In this document: positions 49,890-61,336 of the stretch, piece after piece
Layout of the letters: every line of letters starts with the position of its first letter
Numbering within the stretch: position 1 is the stretch's first letter
Source: Mangifera indica
Lineage: Eukaryota; Streptophyta; Magnoliopsida; Sapindales; Anacardiaceae
Length of the DNA: 64,000 nt
Direction: 5' to 3'
Assembly: GCF_011075055.1 (NCBI RefSeq)
Contig: NW_025401101.1
Coordinates: forward strand, 372,001 to 436,000
Made by a program: the position numbers and the translations under genes
The notes under the pieces: generated by a model
What the model was told of the DNA's origin: nothing
Databases searched by the model: none
Seen by the model: only the letters and a program-made list of their open reading frames with translations

Positions 49890-51586
49890 TAGTTGGGTTA
49901 TAAAGGGCGCTGATAACTAGCAGTACAATGGAATTTAAAAATTTTCAAATCAGACTATCTAAAAACCTTAACCAAGATGCTTGTTTTAGACATATGTTTA
50001 TGAACATGCAAAACACTCATAAAATGTTTTAGAATTTATACTTGCATTGATGGCTCCTCCAAATCTTCACGTGGCTTGGGATTAAATGCTATCTAACCCT
50101 CGAGTGGTAACACCTTGGTATCCATATAGAGCATAAAGGCTATCCAAGTTAAGAGGTTGTTAGGGCTCTCTGATTAGACCAATGTGTTCATGGGCGAATA
50201 AGAGAAAAACAAAAAACTTGCTGCTAGGGTTTTTTCGCCTTTTTTAATTATATGTGTTATTTGTTTATTTTAATGCACACTTTATATATGTGCAGGTGTT
50301 CAAGTATGGCAAGAATTTCAACCAAGCTCGACACCTTCAACACACATATGCATGGGTGACATCATAAATGTGTTGCCCGACATGTCTTTAAGTTTTGCAT
50401 AACTAGACAATCTTTTGTCCAGTTATGCTAGGCTTTCTATTTTACATGGTGTTAGCTGACACCATGCACACCAAGTGTACCTTGGTCAAAGAGTGGTCAG
50501 TTGGATTTTTTAATCCAAATGAGCAAACTTAATTTTTCAATGATTTCCCTTTCTCTCTAAATAACAAGATTATCACTAAATAATCCTTACCTTTGGGTTT
50601 AAATCAACCCTTATATATGTATGACTATAAGCGTTCTATCAAACCAGTAGTGTCTAGATTCAGACACAAACTAGGACTCACCTTTAACAAAGCATCATGG
50701 TCATCTAGACGATAGAGTGTCAATAGACATTTTTTAAGCTTTTACAACATCAAAGTTACATGCAATTCAATCATTTTGTTAATTAATATCTTTTGAGGCT
50801 AAGACATAGAAAAATGTCTATCTCAATAGTTCCTCGATATGAAAAGATATATATCAATGACTAACATGGATTAGATTACAACTTCATTCCATTATAGCCA
50901 TAGATTCAAATTGTCATAGATACTATTCAATATTCCCATGTAAGACATATCTCCTATGCTTAGGAGAGACGAATCCTTTCTCGATCAATCATAGTCTCTA
51001 TGTATCTCACGATATGAATGATTACTACCTTTATGATCACTCAAATTATGGCGACACATTAGATATCGTTAAACCATATTGATCCTCACATGAGACGGTT
51101 TAGCGACCTCAAGTCAAAGGATTACATGCATTTGCAGTGTTCAGAGAATTGATTTCATAGACATTAGAGCAACCATCCATATGAATATCCTCTAATCGAG
51201 TCAGTCTAATGAACACGTTTACAACGTACACCCATATATTGTACTAAACTATCTATAATAGCTTTGACACATGAGAACTGTTGCCACTTTTGACGGGGTC
51301 CCTCAACACTATGATAATCCATCATCATTATACATGCCCTTATTCATTGTAATGTTAGGATTATGAATGTTTTTAAAATGACCACTTAATGCGTATATAA
51401 GGTTCTCACGATTAGTAATCTAATCCCCTTATCACAGTTCAACCATTCTAAAGGTATGTTATTCGTACAATCATATAAATAGTCAACATATAAATTGAAT
51501 AACAATAAATCTTTTTATTAATGATTAATATAAAATTACATCCACAAATGTCAAATTTGATTGGCTTTAGGACACCTACCTTAACA
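49890..51586 (-). repeat. 5' LTR of Copia C
   Basis: It starts tagttgggttataaaggg and ends taccttaaca on the plus strand, followed by the aagtg duplication. Its sequence order matches 42250-43966 throughout. Confidence 0.9.
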
Positions 51587-51591
51587 AAGTG

Positions 51592-52560
51592 ACCCTTCCT
51601 ACAAAAGTTATAATAGATCAGTTTAGTCTTATTTATCTTTCTAGAGTGCTTACCTCTTTTATGCTTGAATTACTTGTTCTTATTCATCAATCCTTGAATG
51701 ATCTTTTTCTCTTTCTTAGACTTACGCCACTTTTGTTTAAAGTAAGAGAATTTCTTAGAATTGGATTCAGTAACATATGTATGAATACTTAGTTTGGCAA
51801 ATTCTAAATGTTCATCTTCTAGTTTGAGGTGGTAAAAAACGTTTGAAAAAGTCTTGATATTCTTATTATAGGTCATGTTAACTTTCATGTACTCTCAACT
51901 ATTAGACAGAGATCGTAAAACAACTTGTACTTGCTACTCATTGGTTAGGTTATGCCTAGCCTTTTTGAGCTCTATTATCATATTTGACGTTTCCTTTAAA
52001 TGTTATTTCATTAGTTTGTTGGGAATCTTTTTATAAGTTTCAAATTTGATAGTTAGCTATCTAAGCCTATAGACAATGGTTCCTCCAAACTTTTCCTTTA
52101 ATGCCACCTATATGGCATGTGTAGTATTATATTACTCATACTCATAAGCTAGGTCATCATTCAACTGATCAAAATTCCTCACGTAGTCGAGTTGTTCGTT
52201 TTCCACATCTTGGAGACAGTGGTTCCTCCAAACTTTTTTTTTAATGCGACCCACATGGCATGTATAGTCTTATATTGCTCACACTCATAAACTAGATCAT
52301 TATTAATGGAGTTGATCATAATTCTTCATGTAGTCGACTTTTCTTTTTCCATGTGTGATCTGCGTCCATGTCACACTTGTGCTGGACATTATTAGGATGT
52401 TACCTTTTAGCTAGTTTAGACTCTTGTATTTCCTAATTCATAGCTCTAAGGCCTCTTTTTCATCAAGGATATAATGCATGCTCAAATGCTAGATATTATA
52501 ATTGTCTCTGCTCAATTTCTCTCCTTTATTCAAATCAACAATGATATTTTTCGAAGCCAT
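51592..52560 (-). pseudogene. Copia element D gag
   Basis: The ATG at 52560 starts MASKNIIVDLNKGEKLSRDN, typical of a plant Copia gag; a stop replaces the usual Trp shortly after. Near 51840-51670 comes LEFAKLSIHTYVTESNSKKF and a Lys-rich stretch. The first half of a zinc knuckle, YYNFCRKGHF, is cut by Copia C at 51591; its continuation is at 42249. A 143-base tandem duplication (52071-52357) breaks the middle. Confidence 0.8.
52071..52357 (-). repeat. Tandem duplication inside Copia D gag
   Basis: Units 52071-52213 and 52214-52357 share aga.a.tggttcctccaaact, then catggcatgt.tagt.ttat and an actcataa.cta.rtcat block, and end in tttccac/tttccat stretches. The second copy has diverged. Confidence 0.8.
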
Positions 52561-54405
52561 TGATCATAAGACTATAGAGACATATTAAACACAATATCAA
52601 CTAATGAAAGCATATACATATCTATTGTCACAATTATGCATTAAAACTAAAAAATATATTGATAAAACATAAAATCGAAAGTTCACTATATTCCCAATCA
52701 TCTTCTATGATTCAAATGTTTGATATTTTAAAATTTAATCTAATTACGCCAATGTTAATTCTAGATGAGAATTATAATAAATTATATCCATCTCAAAATT
52801 CCCACAAAACAATATAACAAGTATTGAATCAATAAACAGACAAGAACAGATTCAATATTTATATATAATGCAGTAGAGTTCAATACAAAAAAAAAAAAAA
52901 TCTAATATAAAAGGTTATTTACACAAAATCTAAACAACATTTCAACAATGACTAGCTCTAGCTTCTGAACTATCCTTTATTAAAGCTTATAATCATTAAA
53001 ACAAAGCATTCTAATTGTTAACCGATCTTCATATCTATATCAATTTGGAGAAAAGAGGTAGTGAAAGACCATTTCTTGATCCCTAACAATCCTTGGAGTA
53101 ACTTTATCCATGATAAAGTTCCTATATTGTTTGTGATAGCCCACATGTCTCTCACTCCATTGATTTGGAAAAATAGACAGAGTTGTGGATTTTCTCATAT
53201 TCATTATAATGTTTTGCTATTCAGCAAGTTGTACTTTATCCATGTATCAGACATGAACATTAGTAAACCATATATCCTCTCCTTTTGGGTTAAGAATATG
53301 CCCTCTTATTTTAAATCATAATATCTCCCAGTTGTAATCCCAGTATGTATGTAAAGATTATAAGATTACCTGATTTTGTAGTTTAGATAATGGTTTTTAG
53401 TTAACGTGCATATCTTATACATAAAAGTGGTTAAAAATAAATTACATATGCATAATAATACAAAGAAACATATGTTGACATGTTAATAAGCATTGTATAA
53501 TTTAAAACATATCCTGGAAACAATATTATGACTTTGCTTAAAATTAAAAAAGGTCATACAAGCTTTTACATTTAATAGGACCCACTAATTTTAAGTCTAC
53601 ACATCGATCTGAGAGGGAACGCATTGCCATGTGCTAGTGGGAAGGGTCCATGTGCACTCACACACTGAAAAAAGCTTTCACACACTACCATATGTTAAAA
53701 CAGTGTCCTTATGTGCCTTCACGTATTGGAACAATGTTACACACACTGCCACGTGCTAAAAAACACTCTTCACGTGTTGGCACGTGCCATTGCTAGACTT
53801 TGATTGGCATTCAGTCAAACATTAACCGTTGACCATTGATTGATCAAACATTGATTGTTGATCAGTTAACTGACTCATAGGTGTAGACCCTAGTCAAGCC
53901 ACCTAATTAACCAGGTTGGTTGACTTGTTAACGACGAGTTTGGGCAACCCATTGACCAACAGGTTAGCTAATTGGGTTTTTCAAACCTAATTACAAACCT
54001 GCAGTGCCTAACTTTTGGCCATTTCAATTTGTCATCTTTCAACCAACAAATGATGACAAAAAGTTAAAGCTTTGGGAGAGCTTTAATCATTGATCCTATT
54101 CGAACCAAAAATCTAACCGAAACTCGCCAAAATTCAATAGAACATAAGAAAAGGTAGTAACAATTTTCCTATGCATTTTTGTCTTCTGATTTTGTCAATT
54201 CAAGGTTTAATTCCATGCAATTTCACAAAGAAATCATGCAATCCTAACATGATTTTAGGCAATAATTTCATGTAGATTGCATCAATTTTATATAAACCCT
54301 AAATTCTGATTTTAACAAAAAATTAAGCCAAAAATCATATATAAAAAATCAACTGCACAGAAATATATATAGACATGATTTTAATTCAATCATAAACCTA
54401 ATTTA
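52561..54405 (-). other. Leader of Copia D
   Basis: Non-coding, 1.85 kb. Around 53590-53790 it has repeated cacacact and cacgtgc words, and at 53800-53960 repeated ttgacc/tgatca words. No gene is seen; the plus-strand frame at 53061-53321 has no family resemblance. Confidence 0.6.
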
Positions 54406-54419
54406 GACTCTGATACCAA
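54406..54419 (-). other. Primer-binding site of Copia D
   Basis: actctgatacca on the plus strand (minus strand tggtatcagagt), next to an LTR terminus tgttagaatt. It matches initiator tRNA-Met. Confidence 0.8.
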
Positions 54420-55080
54420 TGTTAGAATTAATATATAAGATCAAAATTTGATGTACCCAGTTTCTATTTTGAGTGGATTTGACGATAAAGCCAATTCGTT
54501 GATGATTTGAAGCTTGCCAAAATTATCTCCACAACACTCTTTGCTATTTTATGCACTAAATTATTTAGAGTGATTTGGTTTCTTCTATAGCACTGGAGCA
54601 CAGAGAGTAGAAAGAAGAATAGAGAATTTTTTTTTGTTATGCAAAGATTGTGTGTGTTACATTTTTTGAGTTTTTATTGTCATCCAAATTGTGTGTGTTA
54701 CATTATTTGAGTTTTTTTTTTTGTTATCCAAATTCTAGGAAATTTAGACTTTTAAAAAATAATATTAATAGACTACTAATTAAAATTGAGTTTTCCTAAA
54801 TAATAATTCATAAAAACTCTTTATTTCTTAAATTAAAATGGACACTTAAAATATTAAGAAAACTAAAATTAATAAAAGACTCAATTAACTAAATTGAATT
54901 AGAAATCCTTATTTCACATGCATAAGGCTTTCTATATAGCTCCCACATCATCATGCACATCCATATCATCATGCCACATGCCAATTAAGCTACCACCTCG
55001 TTCTTGAGTGCCACATCATGTGTCATGTCATCCTCCTTTTTTCAGGGCATTTCTTCAACATTTTGAACATTTTCTATCTT
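54420..55080 (-). repeat. 5' LTR of Copia D (right limit uncertain)
   Basis: It begins tgttagaattaatatataag on the plus strand. It contains two near-identical short segments (ttgtgtgtgttacat followed by ttgagttttt at 54647-54720). Somewhere before 55090 it meets the tail of a Gypsy element; the right terminus is not evident. Confidence 0.5.
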
Positions 55081-55089
55081 ACCACCCTC

Positions 55090-55262
55090 TTTCTATGGTC
55101 TTCAATTATTCTCCTCTACTAGAAAAGAACTCGTCTGCTACTTATCATTGTATGAGTCTTCATTGGAGTAGAATTTTGTCAAATCAACTACGTTAAAGGT
55201 TTTAGAAATTCTTATGTTGTCAAGTAAGTCCATTTCATAAGCATTATCATTAATTTTGATAG
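55090..55262 (-). pseudogene. Gypsy polyprotein C-terminal scrap
   Basis: The minus strand encodes IKINDNAYEMDLLDNIRISK, then TFNVVDLTKFYSNED, the recognisable end of plant Gypsy integrases (usual form INDNAYK.DLP....VS.TFNV.DL). Only about 55 codons remain. Non-coding sequence to the left, towards 54900, may be its 3' end. Confidence 0.75.
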
Positions 55263-56888
55263 ATAAACAAAGATAAATCGTTTTAATTTATCTGTAAAAA
55301 ATGGATGGTGAGGTGAGAGAGAGAGATCATAGCAAAGGCCGGTTGGCCGGTACTATGGTTGTCATTAGAGAAGGGAAAGAAAAACTTTAGGGGGAAAATG
55401 GTTATTTTTCAAATTTTGGGTAAGGGAAAAATAAGTTTTATAAACTAATGGGGGAAAATATAATTAAATTTTAGGGCTTTTAATATTTTTAGCTAAATAA
55501 CATTTTTATTCTTAATTTAACAACGTATTTTAATAAAATAGTAGATATTTAAATTTTTAAAAATTAAAAAATACGAGTTTAGATTTTTACCAAACCCTGG
55601 GTGGAAATACGTCGTCTAGTCCATTTAAAATGGCCATTTGATTTGTATTGTTCCATATTAGAAGGTCCACCAAAGTTTCATAAGACTTAGAAAAAAGGTG
55701 GTGAAAAAAGAGAAAAAATATTTAAAATAAAGTTTGACATTGCAAGAACAACGTTACCAGTTATGTTTCATTACAAGAGATAATGAAGTTGCAGATCACA
55801 TTATAATAATACAAGGAGTTAAAGTTGATAATTTTTAATACGATTCGTTAATTTGATATAACATAATAAAAAAATCAAGTTAAGATTAAGTTTTTCTGAT
55901 ATAAAATTTATTTTGAGTCAATCCAATACGATTCGAAATTAAATTTGGTAGTGCTATGGACCACGTGATAGTAATTCGATACGATTTCAATCGATTTGAA
56001 TATTTTGAAAAAATATTACTTTAAGAGAATTTATTATAGATAAATTATAAAAATATTGAAAGACAATATCATCAGTGGTTTAGATAATGTTTTATTACTA
56101 AAATAGAAAGATTACCTTGAAGATAGAGTACTGGATATAAATGATTACTACGTTTGATAAAATTTAGTAAAAATGAATGATATAAATAATTAATATGTTT
56201 GGTTAACAGTAATAAAAGAATACTAATAAATTATTTTACTTAAATGCTCTTAAATATAACTATTTTTAAATATTTTTATATTATTTATTATATTAATTAA
56301 AAATAAATTTATTTTTGTCTTAAAAAATTAATAAATAATAATATAATTATCATAAAATTAAAATTACCTTAGTAATTTTTTAATACTTAAGGTAAAAGTG
56401 GTAATCAGATTACCACCTATATTACCTGTCACGTTAGTATTGGTAATAAAATATTACTGTAATATTTTATTATTGACAAACCAAACAAAGTCATGTAAGT
56501 AATAAAAGATAGATTATCAAAACAATATTTAAAACACTCTAACCAAACAGCCTCATAGTTATATCTTTATATAATAATAATTACTCATAATATTTTTTAT
56601 TTGTATTTAAATATTTTATTTTAGTATTAAATAGTAAAAATATGATTTCGCTAGTTAGATTATTTATGTTTTAAAGCTTTTAGTATGTAATTTTTAGAGT
56701 ATTTATAAACAAGACAAAATATTATATTATATGTTTTGTTAATAGTAAATTGAGATAATTTTATAAAGAAATTAAAACAATAAAAGTACTTTTGAAAACA
56801 AAAACAATAAATAATTTCATATCAATTTAAGACAAATTGGATCAATTCAAATATTTAAGGAATAAGATAAGATTAAAAAATTTTAATA
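55263..56888. other. AT-rich intergenic sequence, possible MITE debris
   Basis: No gene. Near 55590-55625, ctgggtggaaatacgtcgtc resembles a MULE-MITE terminus without a partner. At 56150-56575, ttggttaacagtaataaaag and, further on, aaccaaacagcctcatag suggest an old MITE, but I cannot match its ends. Confidence 0.4.
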
Positions 56889-56897
56889 TAATTATAA

Positions 56898-57961
56898 GGG
56901 AGAAGGACTATTTCCCACCCAACTTTTGATGCGTTCTCAAAATGCCACACACGCCAGATGAAAATCCAGTTTTCCCACCCGTGTGCTGTTAATGTGGATG
57001 GTTTCTGTTTGCATAAGGATAAAATGTCCATTTTACCCTTATTAGATAAAATGACAAAAATACCCCTCTGCAAAATTCATCCCAAAATTGATGTGAGGGT
57101 TTTCCTTCACCCCCCTTAGGTTTTAGAAACTAACATTTCACCTTACCTAAAGTTTTTAAACTTTGAAAACTAACATTTTCACCCCCAAACCTAGGGTTTC
57201 CAAATTTTTCAAAAAAACAGCCGCCCCCCATAACTTTCAAAACTAGCAGTTTCACCCCCATTCTTCAAATTCATCTCCCGATGTCGTCTCCGGCGTAGTC
57301 ACCTGCCTCCTCCTTCTCCTGGTGCGACAGCGGTGGTGGCCGAAGAAGGAAGAGACGGAGATCTCCTTCTCCTGGTGCACGGTGCGACGAAGAGACGGAG
57401 ATCTCTTCGTCGCACAATGCGACGAAGAGACAGAGATCTCTTCGTCGCACCACCGTGCGACGAAGAGGTCTCTCTTTGTCACTCCACCCAGACGACGAAG
57501 GACGACTCTTCGTCGTCCTTCGTCGCTCGTCGCGTCGTCCAGACGCTACGACGAAGGGTCGTCCAGATCTGGAAGAACAGACGAAAGAGGACGCTTCGTC
57601 GTCCTTCGTCGTTCTGGGCGACGAAGGGTCGTCCTTCGTCGTCCTTTGTAGTCGGAGATGGGAGATCGGTCTAATGCGTCGGCCGTCGATGGTGGCCGGA
57701 GAAGGAGCAAACCCCAGGGGTGAAATCTAAACTTTTTAAACTTTGAGGATGGGTTAGTTATTAGTTTTTAAAACCTGGAGGGGGGAAATAGTTAAATTTA
57801 AAAGTTTTAAGGTTTTAAATAGCAAATGACGATTTTACCCCTGTCCCAAACGGAAAAATTGGAAGACAGTTTGGTCACGGGTGGGAAAACTGGATTTTCA
57901 TCTGTCGTGGGTGCCAATTTGAAAATGCATCAAAAGTTGGGTGGGAAATAGTCCTTCTCCC
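56898..57961. mobile_element. MULE-type MITE (1,064 bp) with 9-bp TSD and GC-rich core
   Basis: The left end gggagaaggactatttccca is the reverse complement of the right end tgggaaatagtccttctccc (with small differences), and the pairing continues for about 90 bases through aaaatccagttttcccaccc, then more weakly to about 57200. It is flanked by perfect taattataa (56889-56897 and 57962-57970). The core at 57260-57710 is strikingly GC-rich and built of repeated gacgaag/cttcgtc words that form hairpins. Open frames in the core run on both strands and reflect low complexity, not genes. No transposase, so it is non-autonomous. Confidence 0.9.
57382..57450. repeat. Two adjacent near-perfect hairpins in the MITE core
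   Basis: Arms gtgcgacgaagaga (57382-57395) and tctcttcgtcgcac (57402-57415) enclose 6 bases. Arms tgcgacgaagaga (57418-57430) and tctcttcgtcgca (57437-57449) enclose 6 bases. The loops differ by one base (cggaga, cagaga). Confidence 0.9.
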
Positions 57962-57970
57962 TAATTATAA

Positions 57971-58510
57971 TTCGAGTTAGATTAAAGTTAAAAATATCTA
58001 ACACAAAATCTAAACTTATATACACAAACTACCAACTCTACAAGGAATAACGTTACTGTTATACAATATATTAAGGGTGTACATTAACCTGTTCCCTGAC
58101 AAATTCATAAACCGAATTTCCTGTAACACCAGCGAGAAGCTGCAAAAAGTAAATAAATAATAATAAAAATAATAATTTATTAATCTCCTCACATATCAAT
58201 CTGTCACTTCTTTGTCCTCCCGGGTAAACCCTGGCAAAATCCGAGCTAAACGAACACATGAATTGATCACACGAGGCTAGTTCAACCTAATTCAAGACAT
58301 CCACATAATCATGAACAATACCTTTCCTTGGTTGTAAATCTGGCAAGCAAATAGCGACTAGCCATACACTTCAAGTGCTCACAAAACCAATACAAAAAAT
58401 ATAGTTATAAAACACACTAGTTTAGTTTGTTTCAACTTCGATTTGGATAAAGGACAATACAACGGATAAAGGACAATACAATGACTGAAAATGATAAAAG
58501 CAGAGAAACC
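57971..58510 (-). other. 3' flank and probable 3' UTR of SEC13
   Basis: AT-rich. Near 58080-58145 the minus strand has a strong acceptor-like site (T-rich tract ending tttgcag) followed by an open stretch, LLAGVTGNSVYEFVREQVN, then a stop after NVHP. It may be an orphan exon; no donor or partner was found. Confidence 0.45.
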
Positions 58511-59422
58511 TTAAATCTGTGGCTCAACTACACTCACTTGCTGCCACTCTCCATCAACTGCTTCCTTCCATAGTGTAACGTTGTTGGCATCAGCTACAGC
58601 CAGTAAATTTCCAGTCAGCGACCATGAGACACTCCAAACTGGTGTCTTAAAGTCCTTCAAAACCTTACCCTCCCATTGGTCTCCTTCCCGAGCACAAGTC
58701 CATATAACTACTGTACCATCCTGTGAAGCACTTGCGATTGTGGATTTTGGAAGCCCCAGGTTGGGTGCCCATGCTACACTCCTCACCCAATCAGTGTGCA
58801 TCTGAAGGGCAGGGAAGCAATCCATCTTCCAAATTCCATTATAAAGCTTCCAAACCTTTACAGTGTTGTCACAACCACATGATGCCAGTTTCTGAACTGG
58901 TTCCAGTGATCCAGATCCGACTAAAGCACCAGGAGCCATTGCTGGGGCCCATGAAACAGATGTTACTCCAACTGGATGGGCTTGATCTATCCTGGTAGTG
59001 TCCCAACCACCATCAGCCCTTGCAGCAAAAACTGAGATGTTACCATCAGAAGATCCACAAGCTAAGCAGAGACCAAGTTCATGAGGTGCCCAAGCAATAG
59101 AGTTCACAGATGATTTATGATCATTGAATATATGAGCCTGTATCCACTCATTTGGATTGCCTTCCTTCCAGATTATCACTTGGCCATCATAGGAACAGGA
59201 AGCAAGAATTGACCCAAATTTGGGATGTGACCAAGCAACCTGCCAAACAGGACCTCTGTGACCTTTCAGTGTAGCAAGGTGCTGAGAGCCAGAGTTGTTG
59301 CTCAAACCAAGTATCTTAATGCTGGTGTCTGATGAAGCTGTGGCTACACGCTTTCCATAGTAATCCATGGCTACGTCATGAACACTGTCTTCATGACCAG
59401 TTTCAATCTTCTGAGCAGGCAT
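58511..59422 (-). CDS. SEC13: SEC13, WD40 protein of the COPII coat and nuclear pore
   Basis: A single intact frame of 303 residues, the usual length for plant SEC13. It starts MPAQKIETGHEDSVHDVAMD and shows six WD40-type units: YYGKRVATASSDTSIKI; HRGPVWQVAWSHPKFG with LASCSYDGQVIIWKE; HKSSVNSIAWAPHELG with LACGSSDGNISVF; VGVTSVSWAPAMAPG with LASCGCDNTVKVWKL; TDWVRSVAWAPNLG with IASASQDGTVVIW; TPVWSVSWSLTGNLLAVADA. SEC13 is a six-bladed propeller that pairs with SEC31 in the outer COPII cage at ER exit sites and with the Nup107-160 complex at the nuclear pore. There are no stops, frameshifts or odd residues. The first ATG fits the family start. A likely intron lies in its 5' UTR. A MITE sits about 550 bp beyond its stop. 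Confidence 0.97.
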   Translation of the reverse strand: MPAQKIETGHEDSVHDVAMDYYGKRVATASSDTSIKILGLSNNSGSQHLATLKGHRGPVWQVAWSHPKFGSILASCSYDGQVIIWKEGNPNEWIQAHIFNDHKSSVNSIAWAPHELGLCLACGSSDGNISVFAARADGGWDTTRIDQAHPVGVTSVSWAPAMAPGALVGSGSLEPVQKLASCGCDNTVKVWKLYNGIWKMDCFPALQMHTDWVRSVAWAPNLGLPKSTIASASQDGTVVIWTCAREGDQWEGKVLKDFKTPVWSVSWSLTGNLLAVADANNVTLWKEAVDGEWQQVSVVEPQI

Positions 59423-59427
59423 CGTTC

Positions 59428-61336
59428 CTGATATTTCTTCTTTTTATTACCCCTTGAACTCCTACAGTAGTAGCTTCTTATACCTTACCTCTCAATTCCA
59501 ATTTGTCTACATGAATTCAACATCATGGATCAATATTATTCATTAAGTTAGAATGCCAAAAATAGAGTACAAATTGCTCACACATTATTCAAATCTTTTC
59601 TACATCCGATTACACCATATATTTGAGACAAAAAGATACCAGTTAAGAGAATTTTGAGATTTAGTATGGCACACATATGGCTAAATCACTTAGGATCCAC
59701 AATTAACATCCATCACAAGGTAGCTCATATGAGGAAAGTTTTAATTGCAGAAATTATTTCAAAGAAAACAATTAGAGCAATCTGTTTTCTCTTTTATTTG
59801 TTACCCAGGTTTTGTATGTTCAATGTAGGCATGTTGCACAATCTATGGATTAAGATTTGGTAAAGGGTTTTAAAACAACAAACCTGTCCCAAAATTGCAA
59901 TTAACTATTTTCTTATAATTGGGACATGAATCTAAGATTTTAATCGTATCAAAATGGTTAAATATTTTGTAAACCACCAAGCCAAAAAGTTCACCAAGCC
60001 CAAAAGTTCTATTAGTGCCATCAATATTCACGAAAAGATAATAGTAGGATCAGCTTCTTGAGTTGATTATCAGCTAGGTGAATGACCCCTGTAGTACCTT
60101 TGTACTCTTTTAATATGAAAACCTGGGGACAGTAACTAATATTGGTAACTTTGGTACAATGTTAGGTGGCAATCCAAGCATTAATGATTTGTAGAGTCTA
60201 CTAATTGATTATATGGGCATGCCTCTAGTAAGGAAGAAGAGTTACTCTTTACATTCAGTCATATCAAAATACTCTTTGCATTTTCTCTCACAATTATAAA
60301 TCCCCATCAATGTGGCAAAGAAGTCACAAAAACTATGCAAGGAATGAATTGTGGAAAGACTGTCTAGCTAGCCAAAAAAAAAAATTACTTTGTTGCAGGA
60401 AACTTAGTGAAAAAAAAAATAACATTTTAAATTCCCACCAAAGTGGTTATGGAGATATGTTTTACAATTTAAAAACAAGTATCTCCACAAGCATGATTGG
60501 GATTCTATTTAAGTGACTACAGGTTCCAATGTTACCAACAGAGACTTGTTTCGCTAGTAAACAGCTACTTTCTTTCATAGTCTAGTGCAATTGTAAGCAA
60601 CGAAGCAAGAAATATGTTTTGCAAAAACATGCTCATACAAGCTAAAGCCTTCTAAAACCTGCTCTGGAATTTAAAAGCTATCCACAAATCGCCAAGATGC
60701 TAACTTTCTTGATCTCATCGAGGCTAAAACCTTGAATTTACTGGAAATCTAAAAGAAGCAGTAGCTAACAAAAACACCAATATTCTTCCCTTGATTAAAC
60801 CAGTTTCTCTCAATGAAAAAAAAAAAACTAAATCATTCGCTAATATCTTTCTTTTCTATAAAATCAGCATACCAACATTCAATCTGAATTTAATGAAATT
60901 TCCACAACTTGAACTTAACCGAATCGACAATTGAAGAAAAAAAACCTTAGAAAAAACACAATTCCAAGATGCCTCAAAAACAGGGAACATAAATAAGTGT
61001 TTGTTTAATTCAACTACAGTTTAAGCAATCTCTTCATTACAAACAAGCTTCAGCAGATCCAAAAATTATCAACTATAATGCTCAAGCAACCTTCTAGAAA
61101 ATTAAAATAAAAGCTTATAAATAAGAATTCAAGTAACAGAACAACAAAGCTCTACAAATTAAAACACCGATTCTGAATCAACAAAAGCAATAAAACCCAA
61201 AACACATACAGATCGACTATAGAATTGAACAAAAACACGCGTAAAGGACAGAATTATATTGATATTTCGCCAGATCTAACGGCGGCGAGAACTTAAACTC
61301 ACAGTAAACGAGAACAGAACATTATTAGTAGCGTAC
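59428..61336 (-). other. Likely 5' UTR intron of SEC13
   Basis: A donor gatccg/gtacgc at 61336 follows a GC-richer stretch that looks like a transcribed leader, and an acceptor (aatatcag) stands five bases before the ATG at 59422. The 1.9 kb between has no gene. The acceptor lacks a good pyrimidine tract, so another acceptor may be used. Confidence 0.45.

Larger units (their letters stand above)
42250..51586 (-). mobile_element. Copia element C, two LTRs, 9.3 kb, inserted in Copia D
   Basis: It has LTRs at 42250-43966 and 49890-51586, a primer-binding site at 49879-49889 (minus strand tggtatcagag, initiator tRNA-Met), a leader of about 1.9 kb, gag from 47942, then protease, integrase, RT and RNase H remnants down to 43990, and a polypurine tract next to the 3' LTR. 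Flanks are aagtg on both sides. Its removal reconnects the zinc-knuckle reading of Copia D. The LTRs differ at many positions and pol is full of stops, so the insertion is old. Confidence 0.92.

Noticed and set aside
53061..53321. 86-codon plus-strand frame
   Set aside because: No motifs; it lies in the non-coding leader of Copia D.
57252..57730. Several overlapping Arg-rich frames on both strands
   Set aside because: They translate the low-complexity gacgaag repeats of the MITE core.
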